A stretch of DNA of 29,670 bases, taken from IMG/VR virus record IMGVR_UViG_3300025889_000656, positions 1 through 29,670 of that record; one strand, 5' to 3'. The position numbers and the translations under genes were made by a program. This stretch comes from a virus. Positions 7,588 to 15,794 of this stretch are shown piece after piece; positions within the stretch are counted from its first letter, which is position 1; each line of letters opens with the position of its first letter. The notes beneath the pieces were generated by a model. That model saw only the letters and a list, made by a program, of their open reading frames with translations, had not been told where the DNA came from and did no database searches.

Positions 7588-8174
7588 TGTATTTAGAAAT
7601 CTCAGGTAGACAAACAGGAAAAACTAGTAGATTGGTGGAACACGCTGCAAGTGAGTTAACCAGAAACATCCACAACTCTGGTTATACTATGTGTATTGTT
7701 AGTCCTACTATCTTTCGTGCTAGACATATTCGTGAACTTATTAAATCTCAGTTTAATACTAAGATTAATAACATGAGTCTTAACGTTATACCTGAGTTAC
7801 ATTACCCTAAAATAAAAACATCCACAACCATGATACAAGATAGGGGTTTAGGCCCCATAAATATGTATTATGTCGATGAGTTCGCCTTTATACCTAGTGA
7901 TAACTTGGCTATGTATGGGAGAGCTTATTATTGTACAACACCTAACGGTGACCATGAGTTTACATTAAATATGTTAGAACACTGTAGGTGGACTGGTGAG
8001 TACATAGTTTCTTACGATATATCAAGAGAGTTTAGACAAAACCCATTACTACAAAGTGATGTTGAAGAATTTGATGATTTTTGTATTGAACACGAATTAG
8101 AAATGTACCCACACCCCTTTGAGGTTATAGAGAAAAAATTTGGTGTGAGACATATTAAAAAACATAAATTATAA
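7587..8174 (+). CDS. Stand-alone terminase-like P-loop ATPase
   Basis: A 195-residue protein starting MYLEISGRQTGKTSRL, a Walker A of the terminase type (G-R-Q-T-G-K-T at 7-13). Walker B is MYYVDEFAFI and a coupling-type motif follows in YYCTTPNGDHEF. This order (RQxGKT, VDEFAFI, TTPNG) is that of the terminase large subunit ATPase. The protein ends soon after, with no room for the RNase H-like nuclease domain, so it is not a full packaging motor (usually above 450 aa). It could be a degraded terminase copy or a small helicase-like ATPase working with its neighbours. Overlap of stop and start codons on both sides argues for a functional operon member. Confidence 0.65.
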   Translation: MYLEISGRQTGKTSRLVEHAASELTRNIHNSGYTMCIVSPTIFRARHIRELIKSQFNTKINNMSLNVIPELHYPKIKTSTTMIQDRGLGPINMYYVDEFAFIPSDNLAMYGRAYYCTTPNGDHEFTLNMLEHCRWTGEYIVSYDISREFRQNPLLQSDVEEFDDFCIEHELEMYPHPFEVIEKKFGVRHIKKHKL

Positions 8175-8587
8175 TGGAAGATGAGTTAATTATAAAATGG
8201 GGTGATGTGGGTTTATTGGTTGATTTAACCGATGAACAGAAAATTGTGTTAGCACCACTATACGAATCAATGGCTCAACACATAATTGGGTTAAATATTA
8301 TTAATAAAAATTTCGGTGAACGTTCTATAGAAACTTGCATATTCCCAATAATGTATAGAATTGTAAAAAATGGTGGGACTATTAGTGATGTGATGATATT
8401 ACATCAAAATGTTGTAGATTTCTTTAATACACATGAAGAGACAACGTTAGATTTACAAACTACGTATATGGGTATTGATATTGAAGCTGAGTTATGTGCG
8501 TTATTCGTGGAAAACTACTTGAATAACACAATTAATTTAGTTAATAATTTAAAGATTAAAAAATTTATTAAAAGACATAGACTATGA
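8174..8587 (+). CDS. Hypothetical protein
   Basis: A 137-residue mostly helical protein without recognised domain. It is coupled on both sides: TAATG with the ATPase gene, and a 4-bp ATGA overlap with the SbcD gene. The C-terminus is basic (LKIKKFIKRHRL), similar to the basic tail of the preceding protein (FGVRHIKKHKL). Context alone suggests a part in DNA metabolism. Confidence 0.75.
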   Translation: MEDELIIKWGDVGLLVDLTDEQKIVLAPLYESMAQHIIGLNIINKNFGERSIETCIFPIMYRIVKNGGTISDVMILHQNVVDFFNTHEETTLDLQTTYMGIDIEAELCALFVENYLNNTINLVNNLKIKKFIKRHRL

Positions 8588-9372
8588 TTAAGAAAGTAAT
8601 ACATATCGCTGACATACATATAAGGTTATTTAAAAGACATGATGAATATAGAGAACAGTTTGAAAAGTTCTTAGAAAAGTGTGTGGAAGAAAAACCTGAC
8701 CGTATTGTTATAGTGGGTGATTTAGTACACTCCAAGAATCAAATGACACCCGAACTTATTGAGATAGTTACATGGTTCCTTAATAAATGTACTGAGATAT
8801 CTACAACTGTCTTAACATTGGGTAACCACGACTTCCTAGCCAACAACTTGGATAGAATGGATGCTTTAACACCTATTGTAACAACAATGAATAACCCTGA
8901 TTTGATGTTCTTAAAACATACAGGTTGTTACGAAGATGAAAACGTTGTTTGGTGTGTTTATGGTCACATGGAAGGTTCTAAAAGACCTGATATAGAAGAA
9001 GCTAAAAAGAAATACGGTGATAATAAAACTTATATTGGACTTTATCACGACCCATTAGTAGGTTTAAAAACGAATATTGGTTTTGAATTCGAAGATGGCC
9101 AAGACATATCTATTTTTGATGGTACAGATATAACAATGTGCGGAGATATTCACAAGTACCAAGTTATGGACTACCACGATACCCCTATTGTGATGCCTTC
9201 ATCCTTAATTCAACAAGATTTTGGTGAAGACCCTTATAATCACGGTTATGTGGTTTGGGATATTCAAACTAAAGAACATGAATTACATAGATTACCAACG
9301 GATTATGGTTTTTATACTTTTAAAGTGGATTCTATTGATGTTGTTGAACTAGAAAACGAGAAATTACAATAA
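8584..9372 (+). CDS. SbcD/Mre11-like recombination nuclease (T4 gp47-like)
   Basis: Calcineurin-type metallophosphoesterase that pairs with the SbcC/Rad50-like protein encoded downstream to resect DNA ends. Metal-binding motifs are in order: DIHI (Asp10, His12), GDLVH (Asp46), GNHD (Asn81-His82-Asp83), a YHDP histidine near residue 158, and CGDIHKYQ near residue 195. At 262 residues it is shorter than T4 gp47 (about 340), mainly lacking the C-terminal capping region, which may reflect a compact nuclease core. The stop overlaps the helicase start by one base. The pairing with the 11828 gene is inferred from families. Confidence 0.88.
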   Translation: MIKKVIHIADIHIRLFKRHDEYREQFEKFLEKCVEEKPDRIVIVGDLVHSKNQMTPELIEIVTWFLNKCTEISTTVLTLGNHDFLANNLDRMDALTPIVTTMNNPDLMFLKHTGCYEDENVVWCVYGHMEGSKRPDIEEAKKKYGDNKTYIGLYHDPLVGLKTNIGFEFEDGQDISIFDGTDITMCGDIHKYQVMDYHDTPIVMPSSLIQQDFGEDPYNHGYVVWDIQTKEHELHRLPTDYGFYTFKVDSIDVVELENEKLQ

Positions 9373-10742
9373 TGGAAAATACGATGATACAAGAAAATGT
9401 GGTTGAACCTTTAAATGACGAACAAAAAGAGGCTATTGAATCAATAACCGAGTTTATTAAAAGAGGTAACCCTAACGAATGGTTTGTTTTAGAGGGTAAA
9501 GCTGGGACAGGTAAAACAACCATCATGTCTAAAGCTATTGAACCATTTTTAGGTAAAAGAAGGGTTGAAATTTGTGCTTTGTCACATAAAGCTAAAAAAG
9601 TTTTATGGAATAAAGTAACATCAACACTTATAGATTTACCTGTGGGTCTTGATACGCATAGTGTAGCTGGGCTTTTGGGTATGACTTTAGACATGGAGAC
9701 AGGTAAATTTACCAAAGCCTTTAGTAGGAAAAAACCACCTATTAGATGGGCAGACATTATTGTGGTTGATGAGGCGTCAATGATTAATGAAGAAGCTCTA
9801 ATCTACATCATGGACTCTAAGAAACCAAAAGCTAAGGTTATTTTTGTGGGTGATATAGGTCAATTACCACCTATTAGAGAAGAAAGAGACCCGTCTAGTG
9901 GAAAACCTAGCCCAATATTTTTATCAGAGAATAAGGTTAAATTACTAAATAGAGTTAGACAAAAAGAAAATTCACGTATTTTACCTTATTCTGACTATTA
10001 TTGGGATAATTCTGTTTTACATGGTGGTGAAGAAGAAGACCCAGTTCCACTTGAATCTAGAAAAACTGACGAACATATCGTTTTTTCTAAAGACATAGAT
10101 AAGGTGTTAAAAGAAAATAAAGATTTATTTTTAAAGTCAACCAAAGAAAAAAACAACGATTTAATTAAGGTTATTGTTTATAGAAATAAAACTAAAAAAT
10201 CTTTGAATTGGTATATTAGGAATATGATATACGGAAACCCAAAAGAATACGAATTAGGTGATATTTTAATCTTCAATGATAACTACTATAAAGGGGACTC
10301 TATTATCTTTGAGAACTCTTCTGAGGTTAGTGTATTAAAGGTTACAAAAGGCGAGTTTAACGGTGAATATGCTGGACATATACTAACCGTTACTGATGGT
10401 GAAAAAACTGAAAATGTTGAGGTTTTATCAGAGGGTAGTAAACCCGCTTGGAATAAATACGTTGGGTCACTTTTTGAAGTGGCTAAAAAAATACCTAAAG
10501 GAATTAAACGTAATAGAGAGTTAAAAAGAGCGTGGGACGCTAAAAACAGGTTCGCTAATATTGATTACGCTTATGTTTTAACATCACATAAAGCTCAAGG
10601 TTCAACATATAATACGGTTATTGTTGTTGAAGATGATATTTTAGACGTATCTATGATTGATAACGTTGAAAAATCACAATCTATGTACGTTGGGATAACA
10701 AGAGCTTCTAATAAAGTTTATATTGTGTCAGAATTAAACTAA
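9372..10742 (+). CDS. dda: Dda-like SF1B DNA helicase
   Basis: A 456-residue helicase of superfamily 1, the right length for T4 Dda (439 aa). Motif I is GKAGTGKTT (residues 42-50), motif II is IIVVDEASMI, motif III is IFVGDIGQLPPI, and the C-terminal motifs YVLTSHKAQGSTYNTVIV (motif V) and MYVGITRASNKVYIV (motif VI) complete the set. Dda-type helicases unwind 5' to 3', help start replication and strip proteins from DNA. It sits between the two halves of the Mre11/Rad50 pair. The symbol is given by family resemblance. Confidence 0.9.
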   Translation: MENTMIQENVVEPLNDEQKEAIESITEFIKRGNPNEWFVLEGKAGTGKTTIMSKAIEPFLGKRRVEICALSHKAKKVLWNKVTSTLIDLPVGLDTHSVAGLLGMTLDMETGKFTKAFSRKKPPIRWADIIVVDEASMINEEALIYIMDSKKPKAKVIFVGDIGQLPPIREERDPSSGKPSPIFLSENKVKLLNRVRQKENSRILPYSDYYWDNSVLHGGEEEDPVPLESRKTDEHIVFSKDIDKVLKENKDLFLKSTKEKNNDLIKVIVYRNKTKKSLNWYIRNMIYGNPKEYELGDILIFNDNYYKGDSIIFENSSEVSVLKVTKGEFNGEYAGHILTVTDGEKTENVEVLSEGSKPAWNKYVGSLFEVAKKIPKGIKRNRELKRAWDAKNRFANIDYAYVLTSHKAQGSTYNTVIVVEDDILDVSMIDNVEKSQSMYVGITRASNKVYIVSELN

Positions 10743-11149
10743 TGGAAAAAAATAAAAAATATCCAGATAATATTGTCTATAATTACGAGACAAACGAGTT
10801 TGATGCTAATACAAAATCATACCCAACTACTATTGGGAGTCAGAACTTTGATATAGTTGAGGTTGATAGGTCTGAATCTTTTAAAGCTGATAAGTTCTTT
10901 AAGAAAAGGTTGGATGAAATAAAGAAAGAGTATGAATCATTGACTAAAATATACGAATCCACTAGGTTAGTTTATGATACAAAATACTCTTTTCAACCCG
11001 ACTTGGGTGTTGTTTACCATATGTATATAGGTAATGACGGTGAAACTTTTTTAAGTATAATAGACCCTAATCAGTGGGATAGAGAGTATTTAGGTTCTTT
11101 TGTTTTACATGCTAACGGAACTTGGGAGAAGGTTGATTATCATGATTAG
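10742..11149 (+). CDS. DUF2452-like protein
   Basis: A 135-residue protein whose C-terminal half reads VYHMYIGNDGETFLSIIDP, then NQWDREYLGSFVLHANGTW, a pattern I associate with DUF2452 proteins, which occur in phages and bacteria with unknown function. The N-terminal half holds an amphipathic helix (KKEYESLTKIYESTRLV). Its start overlaps the Dda stop by one base, and its end overlaps the next gene by 8 bp. Confidence 0.65.
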   Translation: MEKNKKYPDNIVYNYETNEFDANTKSYPTTIGSQNFDIVEVDRSESFKADKFFKKRLDEIKKEYESLTKIYESTRLVYDTKYSFQPDLGVVYHMYIGNDGETFLSIIDPNQWDREYLGSFVLHANGTWEKVDYHD

Positions 11150-11777
11150 TCAGAAGTTAAGGGATGAAATATGGGATTATTGTAGACTCAACGACATAAC
11201 CAATGTTGATGGTTTTATTGAACGTATGGTTCAACAAGGTTATAATGTTGAAAAGTATGGTAGTACCCCTTTTGAAATACCTGAACCTGAGGTAATTGAA
11301 AAAGAAGTTATTAAGGAGGTTGAGGTGGTTAAAGAGGTTCCTGTGGAGGTTATCAAAGAAGTTGAAAAGGAAATCATCAAAGAGGTAGTTAAAGAAGTTC
11401 CTGTGGAAAAAATAATAGAAAAGATTGTTGAGAAAGAAGTTTATGTAACCGATGATGAAACAGTACAGAAACTACAGGAACAATTAGAATTAGAGATAAA
11501 AACAGCTAACGCTCAAACAAAAATAAATGAGGAGTTAGTAGAAGAGAAAAATGCTATAGTTCGTGATAATGATGTTAAAATAAACACACTTAATCGGAAA
11601 ATTTCCGATTTAACTAGTAAAATTTCACAACTAGAATCAGAATTGGAAGAAGAAAAAAAGAAACCTAAACGTGAGAAAAAAGAAATAAAACCACCTGAAG
11701 ATTGGGGTGGTGGAAAAAGTTCCATAAACTGGGTTTCTAAAGAAGAACGTGAAGGTAGGGATATCTACGGAGACTAA
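11142..11777 (+). CDS. Coiled-coil protein with Lys-Glu-Val repeats
   Basis: The frame is open from 11100, but the ATG at 11142 (MISQKLRDEIWDYC) is the better start, overlapping the upstream gene by only 8 bp; this gives 211 residues. The N-terminal 45 residues look like a small helical domain. From about residue 50 to 90 there are approximate repeats built on KEV/VEKEV and KEVPVEVIKEV, then a long heptad-rich coiled coil (about 95-180) and a polar tail ending DWGGGKSSINWVSKEER. Such a rod suggests a linker or scaffold. It lies directly before the SbcC gene. No enzyme motif is present. Confidence 0.75.
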   Translation: MISQKLRDEIWDYCRLNDITNVDGFIERMVQQGYNVEKYGSTPFEIPEPEVIEKEVIKEVEVVKEVPVEVIKEVEKEIIKEVVKEVPVEKIIEKIVEKEVYVTDDETVQKLQEQLELEIKTANAQTKINEELVEEKNAIVRDNDVKINTLNRKISDLTSKISQLESELEEEKKKPKREKKEIKPPEDWGGGKSSINWVSKEEREGRDIYGD

Positions 11778-11827
11778 CCCTTTATTAAATAAAATATATT
11801 GATTATTTTTAAACAAAATAAAAATCT

Positions 11828-14197
11828 ATGAGTGCAACAAAAACAAAGAAAAAAATTGATATACCTAATAAAGCTAAAATAAGAGTTGTATGGGAAGATT
11901 CACCTGAGAACTACACAAAGGAGAGACAAAAAAGAATAGCTTCTTATTTTTCTGAAAAGTACAACAACAATAACGTACAGGTTATCTTTAAACCAAAAAA
12001 AGTTGATATTGAAGGTACTGATATAGAAATGACCGTTGCTGATAATGTAATGGATACAGAATACCAAAGACGATTATTCAAAGAATGGTTATCAATAAAT
12101 AATGTTGATGTTGACTACGAGAGGTTATTAAAATTAGACGACAAGGTTAATGAAAAGTTATCACAAGAAAGAGAAATAGATTATCGTTATAGAAATTGGT
12201 TTGTTAAAGAATTAGAGTGGAGTAATTTCTTATCTTTTGGTGACGGTAATAAACTATCTTTTAATAAGTTAGAAGGTATAACCACAATTGATTCCGTACC
12301 TGAGAACCAAGGTGGTAAAACAACTTTAACACTGGATTTATTGTTATTCCTTTTCTTTAATACAACAACAAAAGGTAATACAGCTATTAAAATGTTTAAC
12401 CGTTATCGTAATGATGTTGATGAGGTTAAGGTTAAAGGTACTGTTAATATAGATGGTATTGATTATATCATTGAAAGGAATGTTATTAGAAAATTGAAAA
12501 GGAATGGTGTTGATTATACTACTAGAACTGACCTTAATTTTCATAGAATACTACCTGATGGTTCTATTGAGAACTTGGAGGGCGAACAAAGACGTGAGAC
12601 TGATGAATTGATTAAGAAATCTATTGGTACTGTGGACGACTTCTTATTAACGATTATTGCTGACGCTGATAACCTAGAAGATATTATTAAAGCTAAACCA
12701 ACAGAGAAGGGTAGAACTTTATCTAGATTTATTGGTTTAGAGGTTATTGAAGACAAAGAAAAGATTTGTAAGGAAATGAAATCATCTTGGTCCAAAGGTT
12801 TAAAATCAGACCAATATGATACGGTTACTTTACAAAATGAAATAGAAGGTTTTAAAGAAAATATTGAAACTGAAAAAACTTCTATTGTTTCTAATGAAAA
12901 ACTTATTGAAGAGGTAACTAAATCTATCAAAGATTCAACTGAAATTAAGGAAGGGTTTATATCACAAAAATTTAAGATTGATAATGATATTATAAACTTA
13001 AGACCTGAGGATATTGACCGAGAGATAGAGTCTATCACCGATAAAGGTAAAAAGGTTAAAGAAAAGTTAGATGGCCTTAAGGAAGAGTTTAAGGGTATGG
13101 AAGACATTGATTACGATGAAGACCAGCACAACGAACTTGTTAAACAAGAAAGAAATTTGAGGGTTGAATTGGCTGGTTATGAGAGTGACCTTAAAAAAAC
13201 TGAGAAACTTATATGTGACTTAGAAGAGGGTGAATTCTGCCCAACCTGTAAACAACCTTTAGTTGATGTGGACCATAGTGAAGAAATACAGGAGAATAAA
13301 GATAAAATAGGTGATATTAAAAATCACATAACTGAGGTTAAGGAAAAGATTACTGAAGTTAGTGGGTTGGTTGAAGAACAAGATGGTATTAAGAAGAAAG
13401 CCGACGAATACTACAAACATTCAATAATGATTGATAAGATTGAGTTGGAGTTAGAAAACATGAGGTTACAACTTAAGGAACAAAACGAACTTAAGAAAAA
13501 ATATGAGTCTAATGTTGAGAATATCGAAAAAAACAAAGAGTTAGATACTAAGATTTTAGGTTACTCAAGTAAGATATCTAATTTAGAACAAGAAAAAACT
13601 TCTTACGAAAGGTCTATAACAATAAGTGAGAGTAGTATAAAAACTTTAACAACTAATATAGAAAAACACAAAGAGTTAATTGAAACCATTAAAGTTGAGG
13701 AAGAGGTTAAGATTATATTTGACCTTTATATTAGAATGTTAGGTAAGAATGGTATAGTTAAACTTATTATGAAGAGTGTTATGCCACTTATAAACTCTGA
13801 ATTAGATAGATTACTACAAGACGTGGTAAACTTTAAATTAAGAGTAAACATAAACGACAAAAATGAAGTTGAGTTTTTACTAACTAACCCTGAAAAAGGT
13901 GTTGAGTACCCTATACAAGAAGGTAGTGGTTTAGAAAAGACTGTGTCTTCATTAGCTTTAAGGGTTGTGATGTCAAAAGTAAGTTGTTTACCAAAACCAA
14001 ACATTATTGTATTTGACGAGTGTTTTGGTAAGGTAGCCAACATAAACTTAGACTTTGTTGGTGAATTCTTTCAAAAATGTTCGGATATGTTCCCTAACAT
14101 ATTCATTATTAGTCATAACCCAATAGTTAAGGATTGGGCTAAAAATATTATAACAGTAAATAAAGTTGACGATGTTTCATCTTTGACATTACAATAA
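11828..14197 (+). CDS. SbcC/Rad50-like recombination ATPase (T4 gp46-like) with N-terminal extension
   Basis: A 789-residue SMC/Rad50-type ATPase, partner of the SbcD-like protein. After an added domain of about 130 residues, the ABC head starts at WSNFLSFGDGNKLSF. The P-loop is in PENQGGKTTL near residue 160 and lacks two of the usual glycines (G-x-N-G-x-G-K-T becomes P-E-N-Q-G-G-K-T). Two long coiled coils flank a zinc hook CPTC near residue 470. The ABC signature region is GSGLEKTVSSLALRV and Walker B is NIIVFDECFG. T4 gp46 is about 560 residues, so both the N-terminal extension and the coils are longer. It ends the operon; the next gene has its own promoter. Confidence 0.88.
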   Translation: MSATKTKKKIDIPNKAKIRVVWEDSPENYTKERQKRIASYFSEKYNNNNVQVIFKPKKVDIEGTDIEMTVADNVMDTEYQRRLFKEWLSINNVDVDYERLLKLDDKVNEKLSQEREIDYRYRNWFVKELEWSNFLSFGDGNKLSFNKLEGITTIDSVPENQGGKTTLTLDLLLFLFFNTTTKGNTAIKMFNRYRNDVDEVKVKGTVNIDGIDYIIERNVIRKLKRNGVDYTTRTDLNFHRILPDGSIENLEGEQRRETDELIKKSIGTVDDFLLTIIADADNLEDIIKAKPTEKGRTLSRFIGLEVIEDKEKICKEMKSSWSKGLKSDQYDTVTLQNEIEGFKENIETEKTSIVSNEKLIEEVTKSIKDSTEIKEGFISQKFKIDNDIINLRPEDIDREIESITDKGKKVKEKLDGLKEEFKGMEDIDYDEDQHNELVKQERNLRVELAGYESDLKKTEKLICDLEEGEFCPTCKQPLVDVDHSEEIQENKDKIGDIKNHITEVKEKITEVSGLVEEQDGIKKKADEYYKHSIMIDKIELELENMRLQLKEQNELKKKYESNVENIEKNKELDTKILGYSSKISNLEQEKTSYERSITISESSIKTLTTNIEKHKELIETIKVEEEVKIIFDLYIRMLGKNGIVKLIMKSVMPLINSELDRLLQDVVNFKLRVNINDKNEVEFLLTNPEKGVEYPIQEGSGLEKTVSSLALRVVMSKVSCLPKPNIIVFDECFGKVANINLDFVGEFFQKCSDMFPNIFIISHNPIVKDWAKNIITVNKVDDVSSLTLQ

Positions 14198-14212
14198 TTT
14201 TTATTACCTTTG
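14183..14212 (+). promoter_or_regulatory. Bacteroidetes-type promoter TTG-19-TACCTTTG
   Basis: TTG at 14183-14185 and TACCTTTG at 14205-14212, 19 bp apart, match the -33/-7 consensus of Bacteroidetes primary sigma promoters. The -33 lies inside the last codons of the SbcC gene. Transcription would start near 14219, within the AT-rich motif ATATTTATATAAAA, before the ATG at 14242. Confidence 0.7.
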
Positions 14213-14218
14213 TTGTAG

Positions 14219-14230
14219 ATATTTATATAA
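14219..14230 (+). promoter_or_regulatory. Recurring AT-rich leader motif ATATTTATATAAAA
   Basis: Copy of the motif seen before several genes in this window, ending 12 nt before the ATG at 14242. It is either a second, phage-specific promoter or an A/U-rich translation leader. Confidence 0.4.
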
Positions 14231-14241
14231 AAACAGATGTT

Positions 14242-14727
14242 ATGAATGATTTAAACCGTTACATGTTGATTATAATTGGTGCTTCTAATGGTATAGATAA
14301 GGATTTAAACTTTATCGCTGATAGTGAGAGAGGTATTGATTTTGTTGAAAGTAAATTACTTTTTTTAGGTACTTTCTACAGCCCTTATAGTACCCACGAA
14401 ATACATGAAAAATTAGCTCACAGACCAGCTATGTTATTATTTGATATTACAGATGAGACTAGTTACGGCGTAAACCTACCAACTAAATATTATACAGGTT
14501 TATTCCCTGAAGTAGGTGACATTATAAAGAATGTTTATGGTGAAGAAACTAAAGCTAAGAGAAAAGGCAGGTCTAAAGCTAAATCTAGAGCCACTACTAA
14601 AACTAAAAAAATAGAAGAATATGATACTATTGATGATATTTTAGATAAGTTGAGTAGGAATCAGTATGATACTGGTTGTTTAACCGAAAACGAATTATCA
14701 ATCTTAAATTCACAAAATAATGATTAA
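14242..14727 (+). CDS. Hypothetical protein
   Basis: A 161-residue protein with an alpha/beta N-terminal domain (YMLIIIGASNGIDKDLNFIA), a strongly basic linker near residues 105-125 (KAKRKGRSKAKSRATTKTKK) and a small C-terminal helical unit (TIDDILDKLSRNQYDTGCL) that recalls the short helix-hairpin seen at the C-terminus of some Bacteroidetes membrane proteases. The basic linker suggests nucleic-acid contact. It has its own host-type promoter and overlaps the next gene by 8 bp. Function unknown. Confidence 0.75.
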   Translation: MNDLNRYMLIIIGASNGIDKDLNFIADSERGIDFVESKLLFLGTFYSPYSTHEIHEKLAHRPAMLLFDITDETSYGVNLPTKYYTGLFPEVGDIIKNVYGEETKAKRKGRSKAKSRATTKTKKIEEYDTIDDILDKLSRNQYDTGCLTENELSILNSQNND

Positions 14728-15211
14728 AAATTTTATTCAAAATCTAAAAGATAAGTTTTCTATTGTTAGTAAAAAAGAAAGACTTAAAAAACACCTTGAA
14801 TCTAGAGAACTTTTCAATAAAATGGTTAAGGAGGCAAGACAAAATAAATATAAAATTGAGTTAGGCCTTTCTGAAATTGAAAGGGACGGTTATACTTTTA
14901 GATTAGGAGATAAGGTTATATGTCGTTCTAATGAACCAGACCCTTTAGTTATTGGTGAGATTGTAGAGTTTTGGGACAACGATGGTAAGTGGACTAATTG
15001 TATACCTTATATTAAAGACGAGAACGGTAAGTTATGGGGTTGTATGGGTATTATTAGACCTTACTCAGAAAAACTTATGGCTGAGTTAAAAGATTTAAGA
15101 CCGTTAGAACAGTGGAACTACTTTGTTGACGAACCTTATAAGTATACACCTAAAAAGATGGACCAAAAAGAAAAAAGATACCATCAAATACAAAAAAACA
15201 GGGTTTTTTAG
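14720..15211 (+). CDS. Hypothetical protein with beta-rich core
   Basis: A 163-residue protein. The N-terminus is a basic helix (NFIQNLKDKFSIVSKKERLK). The core, FRLGDKVICRSNEPDPLVIG then FWDNDGKW and KLWGCMGIIRPYS, looks like a small SH3-like barrel of the type that binds protein or nucleic acid. No catalytic motif is seen. It is translationally coupled to the gene before it. Confidence 0.75.
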   Translation: MIKNFIQNLKDKFSIVSKKERLKKHLESRELFNKMVKEARQNKYKIELGLSEIERDGYTFRLGDKVICRSNEPDPLVIGEIVEFWDNDGKWTNCIPYIKDENGKLWGCMGIIRPYSEKLMAELKDLRPLEQWNYFVDEPYKYTPKKMDQKEKRYHQIQKNRVF

Positions 15212-15222
15212 ATAAATTTTCA

Positions 15223-15230
15223 TATATTTG
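15223..15230 (+). promoter_or_regulatory. Bacteroidetes-type -7 element TATATTTG
   Basis: TATATTTG matches TAnnTTTG. It lies in the 93-nt gap upstream of the 15305 gene and the sigma factor gene. No clear TTG is found at -33. A copy of the AT-rich motif (ACATATTTATAAAA, from 15251) lies 20 nt downstream. Confidence 0.55.
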
Positions 15231-15233
15231 TAA

Positions 15234-15270
15234 AAACAAATGGGTTGGTAAACATATTTATAAAACCCAA
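15234..15270 (+). other. Leader hairpin TGGGTT ... AACCCA before the sigma-factor operon
   Basis: After the -7 element, TGGGTT near 15240-15245 can pair with AACCCA near 15266-15271, enclosing an AT-rich loop that carries the ATATTTATA motif. It is a 6-bp stem only and may be chance; noted because it lies in the leader of the phage sigma operon. Confidence 0.3.
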
Positions 15271-15304
15271 AACAGATTTTTAATAATCAAGGTTTCAATA
15301 AATT

Positions 15305-15793
15305 ATGACAATTGAAGAATACAAAGAAATATTAAAAAACGGAGAAAGAACTGAGTGGTATGGTGAAATGGTACCAGTGGTACTAATAACACCAGTAGTT
15401 AAAGCTATTGCTGATATGATGATAAAAAGTATCAGTGATTTAGAATTTGAACTTGAGGAGACCACAACAGCGACCAAAAAGGCTAGTAAAAAAAGGTATT
15501 TAAACGATTTGTGGAATACCGTAAAAATACTACCTTACAGACAAAATGGTTTAATACACGATTTTACTTTGGCTAAATATAAAAGAATAATGGCTGAAAT
15601 AGAAGAAGAGGAAAAAAAGAATAAAAAAACGAAACCTAAAACAACAAGAACACGTAAAAAGAAAGTAGTAGAAAAAACAGAAACTAAAGAAGACGTTAAA
15701 ACAGAAAAAATTGAAGAAGAGGTTAAGGTTGAAAAACCTAAAAAACCTAGAACAAGAAAAACAAAAAATAGTAATTTAATATTTGGTAAATAA
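15305..15793 (+). CDS. Hypothetical protein with basic tail, upstream of sigma factor
   Basis: A 162-residue protein. The first about 95 residues form a helical domain (MTIEEYKEILKNGERTEW; LWNTVKILPYRQNGL). The rest is a low-complexity Lys/Glu/Thr tail with repeated basic patches (KTKPKTTRTRKKK, KPRTRKTK) and a short hydrophobic end, NSNLIFGK. The gene ends just before the sigma-factor start, so the two are probably made together. A co-activator role like T4 gp33, with the hydrophobic tail binding the sliding clamp or polymerase, is possible but is inference from position only. Confidence 0.7.
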   Translation: MTIEEYKEILKNGERTEWYGEMVPVVLITPVVKAIADMMIKSISDLEFELEETTTATKKASKKRYLNDLWNTVKILPYRQNGLIHDFTLAKYKRIMAEIEEEEKKNKKTKPKTTRTRKKKVVEKTETKEDVKTEKIEEEVKVEKPKKPRTRKTKNSNLIFGK

Positions 15794-15794
15794 T

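Noticed and set aside
9332-9757. Minus-strand open frame over the start of the helicase gene
   Set aside because: It covers the Dda P-loop region and has no leader or domain; shadow of the real gene.
11282-11450. Repeats resembling a CRISPR or tandem array
   Set aside because: The repeats are imperfect and in-frame protein repeats (KEV/VEKE), without equal spacers.
12541-13107. A 188-codon open frame on the minus strand inside the SbcC gene
   Set aside because: Serine/leucine/isoleucine-rich product is the usual antisense shadow of a charged coiled coil; the plus-strand protein has convincing motifs throughout.
15783-15794. TTG start for the sigma factor
   Set aside because: An ATG 12 nt downstream gives a normal Bacteroidetes-sigma N-terminus, with no need for a rare start.
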